From Dyella japonica A8 (GTDB lineage Bacteria; Pseudomonadota; Gammaproteobacteria; Xanthomonadales; Rhodanobacteraceae), in the NCBI RefSeq assembly GCF_000725385.1, contig NZ_CP008884.1, positions 2,418,001 through 2,482,000 on the forward strand: DNA of 64,000 nt, in the 5' to 3' direction. The position numbers and the translations under genes are program-made. The stretch's first letter is position 1. Every line of letters begins with the position of its first letter. The notes beneath the pieces were generated by a model. The model was not told the origin of the DNA. It made no database searches and worked only from the letters and a program-made list of their open reading frames with translations. Positions 38,994 to 48,064 of this stretch are shown here, piece by piece.

Positions 38994-40226
38994 TCACGAG
39001 GAGGTGTTGGCGCTGCCGTGCTTCCGCTTGCCGCCATTCCCGGCGGGCGGTGCGCCCATGCTGCCCGCGCCGGCCGGATGCGCCTGCGCGACCTTGATCT
39101 TCGCACCGTCGCTCAGGCGGTCCATGCCATCCGTCACCACCTGCTGGCCAGCGTCGAGTCCGCTGAGGATCGCCGTGAACTGACCGTCGCTGGGACCGGG
39201 CGTGACCTTGTGCACGGACACGGTCTGGTCGGCATTGACCAGATAGACATAGTCACCCGGCGCGCCGCTCTGCACCGCGGGCGTGGGTACCAGCACGGTT
39301 TTCTGCAGTGTATCGACCAGCATGCGCACGTTGACGAATTCGTTGGGAAACAGCGACTCGTCGTCGTTGGCGAAGGTGGCGCGCAGCGTGACGGTGCCCG
39401 TGCTTGTTGCCATCTGATTGCTCAGGGCGTAGAGCGTGCCGGTGGCGATCTGCTTGCTGTTGTCGCTGCTATAGGCGGTCACCGGCAGCTTCGCGCCCGC
39501 ATTCACACGCTGTAGCACCTTGCCCAGCGCGTTCTGCGGCACGGTGAACTGCACCGTGGTCGGCTTCATCTGCGTGATGGTGACAATGCCGGGCGAGGTC
39601 GACTGGGTGACGTAATTGCCGGGATCGACCAGGCGCAATCCAACGCGTCCGGCGACCGGCGCGGTGATGTGACAGTAGGTGAGGTTCAATTCGTCCTGCG
39701 CAATGACCGCCTTGTCCGCCTTCACGGCAGCTTCCGTCTGGGCCACCGTGAACTTCTGGTCGGTATAGGTCTGCTCGGCGATGGATTTCTGCTCGTGCAG
39801 TTGCGTGTAGCGGGCCAGGTCGGTGCGTGCCTGCTCCAGCGTGGCTTGGTCTTTCGCCAGCTGGGCTTCGGCCTGCTGTTTGTTGATCTCGTACTGGCGC
39901 GGGTCGATCTGCGCGAGGAACTGGCCTCTTTCAACGTCCTGGCCTTCCTGGTAGCCCACCGCCGTGAGGTAGCCGCTCAGCTGCGGCAGCACGTTGACGG
40001 TGGCCACCGGGGTGACGGTGCCCAGTGCCGTGAGCAATTCGGGCATGTCGCCAAGGGTGGCGGTGGCCGCGCTCACCACCTGCGGTGGCTGGCCCGTTTT
40101 TGCCTTCTGTCCGGTGAGAAGGTGGACCACCATCAACACCACCAGAAGGAGGATGACCACGGCGACGATCAGTACGCCGCGCCTTCGGTGAGGATGCCCG
40201 GACCATTGGGCAGTGTTGGCACTCAT
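38994..40226 (-). CDS. mdtA: RND efflux periplasmic adaptor, MdtA-like
   Basis: A 410-residue membrane-fusion protein with an uncleaved N-terminal anchor (RRRGVLIVAVVILLLVVLMVVHLL) rather than a lipobox. The order is lipoyl half (VLPQLSGYLTAVGYQEGQ), helical hairpin about 115-175, second lipoyl half (ITAPVAGRVGLRLVDPGN), beta-barrel and membrane-proximal domain. Start 40226 is preceded by GGGAGA. First gene of the four-gene operon mdtA-mdtB-mdtC-OMF; the usual baeSR regulator genes and mdtD of enterobacteria are absent. Confidence 0.92.
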   Translation of the reverse strand: MSANTAQWSGHPHRRRGVLIVAVVILLLVVLMVVHLLTGQKAKTGQPPQVVSAATATLGDMPELLTALGTVTPVATVNVLPQLSGYLTAVGYQEGQDVERGQFLAQIDPRQYEINKQQAEAQLAKDQATLEQARTDLARYTQLHEQKSIAEQTYTDQKFTVAQTEAAVKADKAVIAQDELNLTYCHITAPVAGRVGLRLVDPGNYVTQSTSPGIVTITQMKPTTVQFTVPQNALGKVLQRVNAGAKLPVTAYSSDNSKQIATGTLYALSNQMATSTGTVTLRATFANDDESLFPNEFVNVRMLVDTLQKTVLVPTPAVQSGAPGDYVYLVNADQTVSVHKVTPGPSDGQFTAILSGLDAGQQVVTDGMDRLSDGAKIKVAQAHPAGAGSMGAPPAGNGGKRKHGSANTSS

Positions 40227-40530
40227 GCACCATCTCCCAGCAACTCAAGTTCACAAGACGAGCAAGGTCATGTCGTCATCGTGCCAACCTGTCCACGGCA
40301 GTGCATTGCGTGGAACGTCGTCGACGGATGTCAAACGATCCTTAGGTCCATGAGGTTGACCCGCTGCAGGGCTGGCGCCAACGCCACCTTCCCCTGGTGG
40401 TGCGGGTGCGCGCAGGGCGTGTTTCTGCGGGTGAGAGATGACACAAGGGCTGTCACGGACGAGTGATGCCTCGCGGCATGGCGTATCCGCTTCATTAAGA
40501 AATGTTCATCTGCCCACGACCGTGGCCGGG
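40227..40530. other. Intergenic region upstream of the mdt operon
   Basis: About 300 bases between two minus-strand genes, expected to hold the mdt promoter. No repeat family member or convincing regulatory palindrome was seen. Confidence 0.4.
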
Positions 40531-41406
40531 TCAGACCATGCGCGTGCGCTTCCACCACCCGGTGACCCGTTCCTCGCGTACCAGCGTGAACAGGCCCGAG
40601 CCGAGGATGAGCGCGATGCCGATCAGCATCGGCCAGTCCAGTCGATCGCCGAACAGCCAGTAACCGAAGAGGATTGCCCACAGCATTTGGCTGTATTGGG
40701 TGGGGGCGATGCGGTTGGCTGGCGCGTGGTGCGTGGCGAGCATCAGCAGCACACCGGCGAGTCCCGCGAGCAGGCCGTAGCCGGCCAGCAGGAACCATTG
40801 GTGCAGGTCCGGCCAGACGAAGCCGGGCGCCATCAGCAGGCCGCCGCTCACCAGCGGGCCGATGACGCCAGCGCCGTACAGGCTGATGCGTTTCTCGTGC
40901 GGGCCGGCCATGCGCAAGGCCACTACCGACACCGCGCCGGAGAGGCCGCAGGTCATCGCCGCGAGGTGGCCGACGCCCAGCGCGCGGAAACCCGGGCGCA
41001 ACACCACCAGCACACCGATGAAGCCGACGATCACGGCCGACCACCGCCGCCAGCCGACGTGTTCCTTCAGGAAGATCACCGACAGCAGTGTGACGAAGAT
41101 CGGCAGCAGGAAGATGAGTGCGAACGCTTCGGCCATCGGCAGCGCCGTGAAGGCGATCACCGCGGAGATATTGCAGATCGCGCCGGTGATGGCGCGGATC
41201 CACCACAGATGCGGCTTCTTCGCACGGAAAACGTCGACATAGCGGTCGTCGGGATTCCGGATGAAGGGCAGGGCGCTGAGCATCAGCACCGCGCCGAAAA
41301 ACACCGCCTCGTAGGCCGGCAGGGTGCCGTGCAGGGACTTCACGAACGCATCGCTGATCGCATAGGCGGCGTAGCAGGCGAAGCCGAGGAGGACACCTTT
41401 GAACAT
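40531..41406 (-). CDS. EamA-family (DMT) transporter
   Basis: A 291-residue integral membrane protein with ten predicted helices and two EamA repeats. The first begins MFKGVLLGFACYAAYAISDAFVK; the second contains VWPDLHQWFLLAGYGLLAGLAG and the typical end LWAILFGYWLFGDRLDWPMLIG. The family exports small metabolites or amino acids; substrate unknown. ATG 41406 is the homologous start, though the ribosome site is weak. Transcribed away from the glutaryl-CoA dehydrogenase gene. Confidence 0.88.
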   Translation of the reverse strand: MFKGVLLGFACYAAYAISDAFVKSLHGTLPAYEAVFFGAVLMLSALPFIRNPDDRYVDVFRAKKPHLWWIRAITGAICNISAVIAFTALPMAEAFALIFLLPIFVTLLSVIFLKEHVGWRRWSAVIVGFIGVLVVLRPGFRALGVGHLAAMTCGLSGAVSVVALRMAGPHEKRISLYGAGVIGPLVSGGLLMAPGFVWPDLHQWFLLAGYGLLAGLAGVLLMLATHHAPANRIAPTQYSQMLWAILFGYWLFGDRLDWPMLIGIALILGSGLFTLVREERVTGWWKRTRMV

Positions 41407-41665
41407 GGACGATCCAGCGGGGGCGAGATGACCGACCGCCGCGCCAGCCAGCCGCAAGCTATCCCGGGGTGGGGAGCCTGGGCTCGCCCCGGGCCAAGAG
41501 CAGGGCGCGACGCCGGGATCCCAGCCAGGGCTGGGACGACGGGCAACGGCATGGTCCCACAGGCCGTCCCGGGCGCCTAGCCCGGCCCTGTTGCACTCCG
41601 CCATGACCGGCCCGGCGAAGCAGGGCTAGAATGGAGGATTGTCCCCAAGCTACGGAAGTTCACGC

Positions 41666-42835
41666 ATGTCCGCTCGCCTGAATCCCCTTGATCTTTATGA
41701 CGTCCGCTCGATGCTGTCCGACGAAGAGCGCATGGTGCAGGACGCCGTCGGCCGCTTCGTCGACGAGCGCGTGCTGCCGATCATCGGGGATTGCTTTGAT
41801 CAGGGTCGTTTCCCCAAGGAACTGATTCCGGAAATCGCGAGCCTGGGCCTGCTCGGCGCCACCATTCCCGAGAAGTACGGCTGCGCCGGCATGAACGGCG
41901 TCAGCTACGGCCTGATCTGCCAGGAGCTGGAGCGCGGCGATTCGGGCCTGCGCAGCTTCGCCTCGGTGCAGAGCTCGCTGTGCATGTACCCGATCTACGC
42001 CTACGGCACGGAAGAGCAGAAGATGCACTACCTGCCGAAGATGGCGGCAGGCGAGATCATCGGCTGCTTCGGCCTCACTGAGCCGCACGGCGGCTCCGAC
42101 CCGGCCAACATGAAGACCCACGCCAAGAAGGACGGCGGCGACTGGGTCATCAACGGCGCCAAGATGTGGATCACCAACGGCAACGTGGCGAACATCGCCA
42201 TCGTGTGGGCGCAGACCGACGACGGCATCCAGGGCTTCATCGTGCCGACCGACACCAAGGGCTTCACCGCGCAGGAAGTGCACAAGAAGATGAGCCTGCG
42301 CGCGTCGGTCACCTCCGCGCTGTTCTTCGACAACGTGCGCGTGCCGGAGGCCAACCGCCTGCCGAACGTGAAGGGCCTGAAGGGTCCGCTGGGCTGCCTT
42401 ACGCAGGCCCGCTACGGCATCACCTGGGGCCCGATCGGCGCCGCGCAGGCCTGCCTGCAGGAAGTGCTCAACTACACGCGGGAGCGCATCCTGTTCGGTC
42501 GCCCGCTGGCCTCCAACCAGGCCATCCAGATCAAGATGGCCGAGATGGCCCGCCGCATCACCATGGCGCAGCTGCTGTCGCTGCAGCTTGGTCGTCTGAA
42601 GGACGCCGGCACCATGCAGCCCACGCAGGTGTCGCTGGCCAAGTGGAACAACTGCCGCATGGCCATCGATATTGCGCGCGAATGCCGCGACATCCTGGGC
42701 GGCGCGGGCATCACCACCGAGCATGTGGCCATCCGCCATGCGCTGAACCTGGAATCGGTCATCACTTATGAAGGCACCGAGACGGTGCATCAGCTGGTGG
42801 TGGGGCGTGAGTTGACGGGGATCAACGCGTTCTGA
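41666..42835 (+). CDS. gcdH: Glutaryl-CoA dehydrogenase
   Basis: A 389-residue FAD enzyme that oxidises and decarboxylates glutaryl-CoA to crotonyl-CoA in lysine/tryptophan breakdown. GCDH features are the N-terminal LNPLDLYDVRSMLSDEERMV, RSFASVQSSLCMYPI with the substrate-binding Arg, CFGLTEPHGGSDPANM and the catalytic Glu in TYEGTETVHQL near the C-terminus. ATG 41666 has GGAAG seven bases upstream. It stands alone with no other glutarate genes around. A general acyl-CoA dehydrogenase assignment is the only alternative. Confidence 0.93.
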   Translation: MSARLNPLDLYDVRSMLSDEERMVQDAVGRFVDERVLPIIGDCFDQGRFPKELIPEIASLGLLGATIPEKYGCAGMNGVSYGLICQELERGDSGLRSFASVQSSLCMYPIYAYGTEEQKMHYLPKMAAGEIIGCFGLTEPHGGSDPANMKTHAKKDGGDWVINGAKMWITNGNVANIAIVWAQTDDGIQGFIVPTDTKGFTAQEVHKKMSLRASVTSALFFDNVRVPEANRLPNVKGLKGPLGCLTQARYGITWGPIGAAQACLQEVLNYTRERILFGRPLASNQAIQIKMAEMARRITMAQLLSLQLGRLKDAGTMQPTQVSLAKWNNCRMAIDIARECRDILGGAGITTEHVAIRHALNLESVITYEGTETVHQLVVGRELTGINAF

Positions 42836-42870
42836 GCGCTGAATCACGAATTCGGCAGGGCAGATAATTC

Positions 42871-42961
42871 CTCACCGTCATTCCCGCGAAAGCGGGAATC
42901 CAGTGACTTTCACGCCAAGTCCAAGGCACTGGATCCCCGCTTTCGCGGGGATGACGGTGAG
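42871..42961. repeat. Family B inverted repeat pair (copy 3)
   Basis: Arms 42871-42905 and 42927-42961 (35 bp), complementary with two differences in the central core. It lies 36 bases after gcdH and may end its transcript. Confidence 0.9.
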
Positions 42962-42993
42962 GGTGGCGGGGCGTTGACGTTGGGATGCATCCC

Positions 42994-43533
42994 ATGAACT
43001 GGCAAAACATCCGCATCGAAACCGAACGCCTCGTCCTGCGTCCGCCGCAGGCCGAGGATTTCGACGGCTGGGCCGCCAACATGGCCGACGCCGAATCCGC
43101 ACGCTTCATCGGCGGCCAGCAACCGCGCGCGGTGGCATGGCGCGGTTTCCTCACCATGGTCGGTTCGTGGGCCATCCAGGGTTTCGGCATGTTCTCGGTG
43201 ATCGAGAAGGACACCGGGCGCTGGATCGGCCGCATGGGCCCGTGGTTTCCCGAAGGCTGGCCGGGCCGCGAAGTCGGCTGGGGCCTGGCACGGCATGCAT
43301 GGGGCAAGGGTTATGCGATGGAAGGCGCCGCCGCCTGCATGGATTTCGCCTTCGACCAGCTCGGCTGGGATGACGTGATCCACAACATCGATCCGGCCAA
43401 TGCACCGTCGCAGGCGCTGGCGGCAAGGCTGGGATCGCGTCTGCGCGGCCCCGGTCGCCTGCCTCCGCCGTTCCAGGATGCCCCCGTGGAGATCTGGGGG
43501 CAGACGCGCGACGAATGGAAGCGGCGCGCATGA
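42994..43533 (+). CDS. GNAT acetyltransferase (RimJ/RimL type)
   Basis: A 179-residue N-acetyltransferase of the RimJ/RimL-like group: IRIETERLVLRPPQAEDF at the N-terminus, then GRWIGRMGPWF, the acetyl-CoA loop region REVGWGLARHAWGKGYAMEGA and the C-terminal VIHNIDPANAPSQALAARLG. It would acetylate an amine from acetyl-CoA; target unknown. ATG 42994 has GGGA at about eight bases; ATG 42985 is nearly as likely. The stop overlaps the start of the next gene. Confidence 0.88.
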   Translation: MNWQNIRIETERLVLRPPQAEDFDGWAANMADAESARFIGGQQPRAVAWRGFLTMVGSWAIQGFGMFSVIEKDTGRWIGRMGPWFPEGWPGREVGWGLARHAWGKGYAMEGAAACMDFAFDQLGWDDVIHNIDPANAPSQALAARLGSRLRGPGRLPPPFQDAPVEIWGQTRDEWKRRA

Positions 43534-44024
43534 GTCACGTGACGCCCGCGCTATACACCACGCTGGCGGAGATCGTGCCGGAGCTGCATGTGCAGTGCCT
43601 TGATCCCTGGTGTCTGATCGGCAGCGCCGCGGCCTTGCTCGCTGGCGCTGACGTGGGCGTGGCCGACGTGGATGTGCTGACCTCGCGCGAGGACGCCGAA
43701 CGCCTGATGGCATCGTGGAGCGAGCGGCGCGAGCACGTCTACGAGCCGGCAGGCGCCGAGCGCTTTCGCTCGCACTTCGCGCGTTTCCGTTTTCCCGGCA
43801 TGCCCGTCGAGGTGATGGGCGGACTGGAGCTCAACCGGGGCGACGGCTGGAAACCGGTGCAGGCCGGGCGCCTGACGCTGGTGGGCCTGAACGGGCTCGC
43901 CGTACCCGTGCCGTCCATCGAAGACCAGATTCGCATCCTCGAAAGTTTTGGACGCGAGAAGGATCACCAGCGGGCGACACTCTTGCGCAAGCTTTCCGGT
44001 TCGCCGCTGCGGATCGTGCCGTAA
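43530..44024 (+). CDS. Nucleotidyltransferase-superfamily protein, uncharacterised
   Basis: A 164-residue protein coupled to the GNAT gene by an ATGA overlap. CLIGSAAALLAGADVGVADVDVLTS resembles the GS-x(n)-DxD core of minimal nucleotidyltransferases, and a third acidic residue could be in VEVMGGLELN. This group includes aminoglycoside-adenylyltransferase-like and toxin/antitoxin-type proteins as well as housekeeping ones; nothing decides between them. No membrane segment. Confidence 0.65.
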   Translation: MSHVTPALYTTLAEIVPELHVQCLDPWCLIGSAAALLAGADVGVADVDVLTSREDAERLMASWSERREHVYEPAGAERFRSHFARFRFPGMPVEVMGGLELNRGDGWKPVQAGRLTLVGLNGLAVPVPSIEDQIRILESFGREKDHQRATLLRKLSGSPLRIVP

Positions 44025-44136
44025 CGCGACATGCTCACCCACCTGAATCGCCTCGCACACCATACTGGCGCGTGTGCCGCCACCCACCCAATAATCCCCT
44101 GATTGCCGCCCCGCGGCTGTTCGTTGACGAGACACC

Positions 44137-46404
44137 ATGACCGCCATTCCGTACTCCCTCACCGGCCGCCACAAGGGTTTCAATCGCGCCGAGATCGTCG
44201 ACCAGAACTTCACCGAGTTCGTGCAGCTCTGGCAGGGTGACGTGCACCAGCCGCGCGGTGACCATGCGCCGGTACTGCCGGGCAGCGCGCTCAATGCCCA
44301 GGGTTTCCGCGAGCTGCTCGAATCGCAGCTGATCAGTCGTCATCTCGACCTGATGGCGCGCGTGCTGCGCGTGCAGAACAAGGTGTTCTACACCATCGGT
44401 TCCAGTGGCCACGAGGGCAACGCCATGGTCGCGCGCCTCACGCGCCACACCGACCCGGCGTTCCTGCACTACCGCTCCGGCGGTTTCATGGCCGAGCGCT
44501 TCCGCAAGCTGCCGGGCATGGATCCAGTGATGGATTCGGCGCTGTCCTTCGCGGCCAGCATGGAAGATCCCGCCTCCGGTGGCCGCCACAAGGTGTGGGG
44601 CAGCAAGCCGCTCTGGGTGTTGCCGCAGACCTCCACCATCGCCTCGCACCTGCCGAAGGCGCTGGGTACGGCCGTCGCCATCGAACAGGCGCGCCGCATC
44701 GGCCACAAGCTGCCGATTCCGGAAGACAGCATCGCCATCTGCTCGTTCGGCGACGCCTCGTCCAACCATGCCACCGCGCAGACCGCGTTCAACGCTGCTG
44801 CCTGGACGGCCTACCAGAAGCTGCCCGCGCCCGTGCTCTACGTGTGCGAGGACAACGGCATCGGCATTTCGGTGAAGACGCCGAACGGCTGGGTGGCGAA
44901 CAACTTCCGTCATCGCGCTGACCTTGATTACTTCTATGCCGACGGTCTGGATCTGGCGGATGGTTACGCCCAGGTGCAGGAGGCGGTGGAACACTGCCGC
45001 ACCACGCGCCGCCCGACCTTCCTGCATCTGCGCACGACGCGCGTGATGGGCCATGCCGGCACCGATTTCGAAATCGAGTGGCGCAGCGTGGAGGAACTGT
45101 TCGCGGTGGAGGCATCCGACCCGCTGCTGCGCTCCGCGGAGATCGCGCTGTCGTCGGGCCTGTATACCAAGGAGTCGCTGCTCGCGCTGTACGAAGCCAC
45201 GCGCAAGCGCTGCTTCGAAGCAGCCGAGGATGCCGATCGCCGCCCGCGCCTGACCTCGCTGGAGCAGGTGATGAAGCCGCTCGCGCCGTACACCCCGGCG
45301 GCGGTGAAGGCCGAAGCCGAACGGGCGGACTATCAGGATCGCCGCCTTGCCGCCTTCGGCAGCGAAGAAAAGCTGCCGGAAAACCAGCCGCCGCGCCATC
45401 TGGCCATCCAGATCGGTCAGGCGCTGCACGACATCATGGCGAAGTATCCCGAGTCGCTGCTGTTCGGCGAGGACGTGGCGCAGAAGGGCGGTGTGTACAC
45501 CGTCACCAAGGGCCTGCAAAAGGCCTTCAAGGGCAGCCGCGTGTTCAACACGCTGCTGGATGAAACCATCATCCTCGGCCTGGCGCAGGGCTACGCCAAC
45601 ATGGGCATGCTGCCCCTGCCGGAGATCCAGTACCTGGCGTACTTCCACAACGCCTGCGACCAGATCCGTGGCGAGGCGGCATCGTTGCAGTTCTTCTCCA
45701 ACGACCAGTACCGCAACCCCATGGTGATGCGCGTGGCCAGCCTGGGCTACCAGAAGGGTTTCGGCGGCCACTTCCACAACGACAACTCCATCACCGCACT
45801 GCGTGACATCCCGGGTCTCGTGGTGGGTTGTGCGAGCCGTGGCGACGACGCGGCAACCATGCTGCGCACGATGACCGCGCTGGCCAAGGTCGACGGGCGC
45901 GTGTGCGCTTACCTCGAACCCATCGCGCTGTACATGACCAAGGACCTGTACGAAGCCGGCGACGGCCAGTGGCAGTTCGCCTATCCCGCGCCGGGCGAGG
46001 CCATGACGCTGGGCGAAGGCCGCATCTACAACGAAGACGCCAACGATCTGGTCGTGTTCACCTTCGGCAATGGCGTGCCGATGTCGTTGCGCGCGGCGAA
46101 GACTATCGAGGCTGAACTCGGCTGGAAGGTGCGCGTGGTGGATCTGCGCTGGCTGGCGCCTCTGAACAATAACTTCATCGCCGCGCAGGCAAAGTCCGCC
46201 AAGCGCATCATCGTGCTGGACGAAGGTCGTCGCAGCGCCGGTGTGGGCGAGGGCATCATCACCGCCATCGTGGAAGGCGGCAGTGGCGCCACGCCGCTGG
46301 AGCGCGTGGTGGGTGCCGACACCTACACGCCGCTCGCCGGTGCGGCCTTGCTGGTGTTGCCGGGCGATGCCGACGTGGTGGCTGCAGCCCGCAAGCTGGC
46401 CTGA
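44137..46404 (+). CDS. Thiamine-dependent E1 dehydrogenase, fused alpha and beta subunits (2-oxoisovalerate type)
   Basis: A 755-residue fusion. The alpha-like part, about 45-400, contains FYTIGSSGHEGNAMV, FLHYRSGGFMAERF and the thiamine/Mg site GDASSNHATAQTAFNAA to CEDNGIGIS. The beta-like part, about 415-750, contains LLFGEDVAQKGGVYTVTKGL, RVFNTLLDETIILGLAQGYA and VVDLRWLAPLNN. This is the E1 of a branched-chain or related 2-oxoacid dehydrogenase complex. No E2 or E3 gene is nearby, so partners must be elsewhere. The TPP motif reads GDASSNH instead of the common GDGSTSE. ATG 44137 is chosen by similarity. Confidence 0.88.
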   Translation: MTAIPYSLTGRHKGFNRAEIVDQNFTEFVQLWQGDVHQPRGDHAPVLPGSALNAQGFRELLESQLISRHLDLMARVLRVQNKVFYTIGSSGHEGNAMVARLTRHTDPAFLHYRSGGFMAERFRKLPGMDPVMDSALSFAASMEDPASGGRHKVWGSKPLWVLPQTSTIASHLPKALGTAVAIEQARRIGHKLPIPEDSIAICSFGDASSNHATAQTAFNAAAWTAYQKLPAPVLYVCEDNGIGISVKTPNGWVANNFRHRADLDYFYADGLDLADGYAQVQEAVEHCRTTRRPTFLHLRTTRVMGHAGTDFEIEWRSVEELFAVEASDPLLRSAEIALSSGLYTKESLLALYEATRKRCFEAAEDADRRPRLTSLEQVMKPLAPYTPAAVKAEAERADYQDRRLAAFGSEEKLPENQPPRHLAIQIGQALHDIMAKYPESLLFGEDVAQKGGVYTVTKGLQKAFKGSRVFNTLLDETIILGLAQGYANMGMLPLPEIQYLAYFHNACDQIRGEAASLQFFSNDQYRNPMVMRVASLGYQKGFGGHFHNDNSITALRDIPGLVVGCASRGDDAATMLRTMTALAKVDGRVCAYLEPIALYMTKDLYEAGDGQWQFAYPAPGEAMTLGEGRIYNEDANDLVVFTFGNGVPMSLRAAKTIEAELGWKVRVVDLRWLAPLNNNFIAAQAKSAKRIIVLDEGRRSAGVGEGIITAIVEGGSGATPLERVVGADTYTPLAGAALLVLPGDADVVAAARKLA

Positions 46405-46490
46405 CCGACAAGGGGCGGTGCCGCTGCCACGGCGCCGCCTCGCCTCCCTGGCGAGCCGGTGGGTGTGCGGCATCACCATTGGAGGTTTTC

Positions 46491-47021
46491 ATGCAGCACC
46501 GCTTCATCATCACCTTGGGGTTGGTCGTGGCCTGCGCTGCGTGTTCGCAGCAACACGAAGGCCATGGGCCATCCACCGGCAGCACGCCACCACCCGCGAC
46601 GGCATCGTCAAGCCCGGCTCTGGCAACAACCTCGGCCACGCCCAGCGGCCTGACCTATCTCTACGACCTGATGCAGCGCCCGGATTTCTCCACGGCGTTC
46701 GCGGCGCTGTCAGGCGCCGACCAGTTGCCGGCATGGGCAAAACAGGGCGGTGTGGCGACACCCGCGCAGCAGGTGGTGGTGGATGGACACACGCAGTTGC
46801 TGGCTACGGCCTGCAAACCGCATGACTGTCCTTCCGAGCGCATCCTGATTCTCTACGACGAGAGCACACACGCCATGTCGGGCCTGTTCGCGCGGCGCAA
46901 GCCCAATGCGGCGAACGACGCGGACAGCAACGATCCGGCCAACGACGACCTGATCTGGCTGGGCGCGCCGGATGAGGCTTCGAAGCAGTTGCTGCAGCAC
47001 AAGCTGTATTCGCCGGATTGA
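46491..47021 (+). CDS. Ivy-type inhibitor of vertebrate lysozyme, putative lipoprotein
   Basis: A 176-residue protein. ATG 46491 follows GGAGG at ideal spacing. The N-terminus is a lipoprotein-like signal (FIITLGLVVACAACSQQ, probable lipid Cys 15), then a Pro/Ser/Thr linker of about 30 residues. The mature domain has the inhibitory signature of Ivy, ATACKPHDCPSERILILYD, in which the CKPHDC loop plugs the active site of c-type lysozyme. It would protect peptidoglycan in the periplasm. Classical Ivy is soluble; an acylated form is unusual. Single gene after the E1 dehydrogenase. Confidence 0.85.
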   Translation: MQHRFIITLGLVVACAACSQQHEGHGPSTGSTPPPATASSSPALATTSATPSGLTYLYDLMQRPDFSTAFAALSGADQLPAWAKQGGVATPAQQVVVDGHTQLLATACKPHDCPSERILILYDESTHAMSGLFARRKPNAANDADSNDPANDDLIWLGAPDEASKQLLQHKLYSPD

Positions 47022-47037
47022 GCCCCGGCTGTTTCCT

Positions 47038-47128
47038 GTGGGAGCGCACCCTGTGCGCGACTGCGCCCGCTTACCTGCTTCGGTGAGCGGTTATCGCGGG
47101 GCCAGTCGCGCACAGGGTGCGCTCCCAC
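47038..47128. repeat. Family A extragenic palindrome doublet (copy 4)
   Basis: 23-bp arms at 47038-47060 and 47106-47128, inverted; fills the gap between convergent genes. Confidence 0.88.
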
Positions 47129-47137
47129 AAACAGCCT

Positions 47138-47926
47138 TCAGTGCCGGGATGCCCGCAGGCGCCACCACTCCGCACCACCGATGCACACCACCAGCCACGC
47201 CAGCCCGCTGACATAACCGGCCACCACGTCGCTGAAGTAGTGTACCTGCAGCACGATGCGGCTGAGGCCGATCACACCGGTCATCGCTACCGCCGCGGCG
47301 ATGATCCAGCGATGCCAGCGGAGCGGCAGCAGGCGCAACAGCACGTAAGCGAGCATGCCGTAGAACACGATGGCACCGAAGGCGTGTCCGCTGGGAAAGC
47401 TCCAGCCGTGTTCAACCATGAAGCCGTGGTTGTTCAATGGGCGAGGGCGCTGGAACAACGCTTTCAGGCCACTGTTGAGGGGCACGATGCCGGCCATGGC
47501 GAGGGTCCAGCAGGTGGCCAGCCGCAGTTGCCGGCGCAGCAGCAGGGCGGCAAGGACCAGCACGGTTGCCGCGGCAACGGAGCCCAGGTCGCCCAGGTGG
47601 GACACCGCGGCGACCATTCGCAACACACCGGGCTGCATGCTGGCGTGCAGATCCTCCGCCAGTGTCTGGTCGAACGCAGGCAGCCAGCGCGTGGCTTCTT
47701 CCTTCAACGCGATCGCGATGGCGGCGAAGAGCAGGCACATCGATGCCAGCATCAGTACGGCGGTGAATCCGCGCAGTGCCGCCGGTTGGCCGCCTGCCGC
47801 CAGGATCTTCTCGCCGTACCGGCGATTCCATTGCCATGCCACGTCGCCCGTCGCCAAGGCAGCCACCAGCAACGCCGCCCAGACGGGCAGGGCATGGATG
47901 GCGATCCATTCGACCAGGTCGTTCAT
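47138..47926 (-). CDS. PAP2-family membrane phosphatase
   Basis: A 262-residue integral membrane protein with about six helices and the three PAP2 motifs: KALFQRPRP, PSGHAFGA and SRIVLQVHYFSDVVAG. These give catalysis on lipid phosphates such as undecaprenyl pyrophosphate or phosphatidic acid on the periplasmic face. ATG 47926 lies behind GAGGAG. Its stop is only nine bases from the family A doublet. Divergent from the serine hydrolase gene. Confidence 0.9.
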   Translation of the reverse strand: MNDLVEWIAIHALPVWAALLVAALATGDVAWQWNRRYGEKILAAGGQPAALRGFTAVLMLASMCLLFAAIAIALKEEATRWLPAFDQTLAEDLHASMQPGVLRMVAAVSHLGDLGSVAAATVLVLAALLLRRQLRLATCWTLAMAGIVPLNSGLKALFQRPRPLNNHGFMVEHGWSFPSGHAFGAIVFYGMLAYVLLRLLPLRWHRWIIAAAVAMTGVIGLSRIVLQVHYFSDVVAGYVSGLAWLVVCIGGAEWWRLRASRH

Positions 47927-48064
47927 GCGTGCTCCTCGATGCAACGCTGCATGATCCGGGCTGCGGCGCGTGGCGTCGAGAGGCAGGGAAACGTGACTTT
48001 CAGTGCTGGATCAGGAACGCCTTTGCCACGATAGTTGGGCTCATTGCCTTGGCGGAGTCACTGA

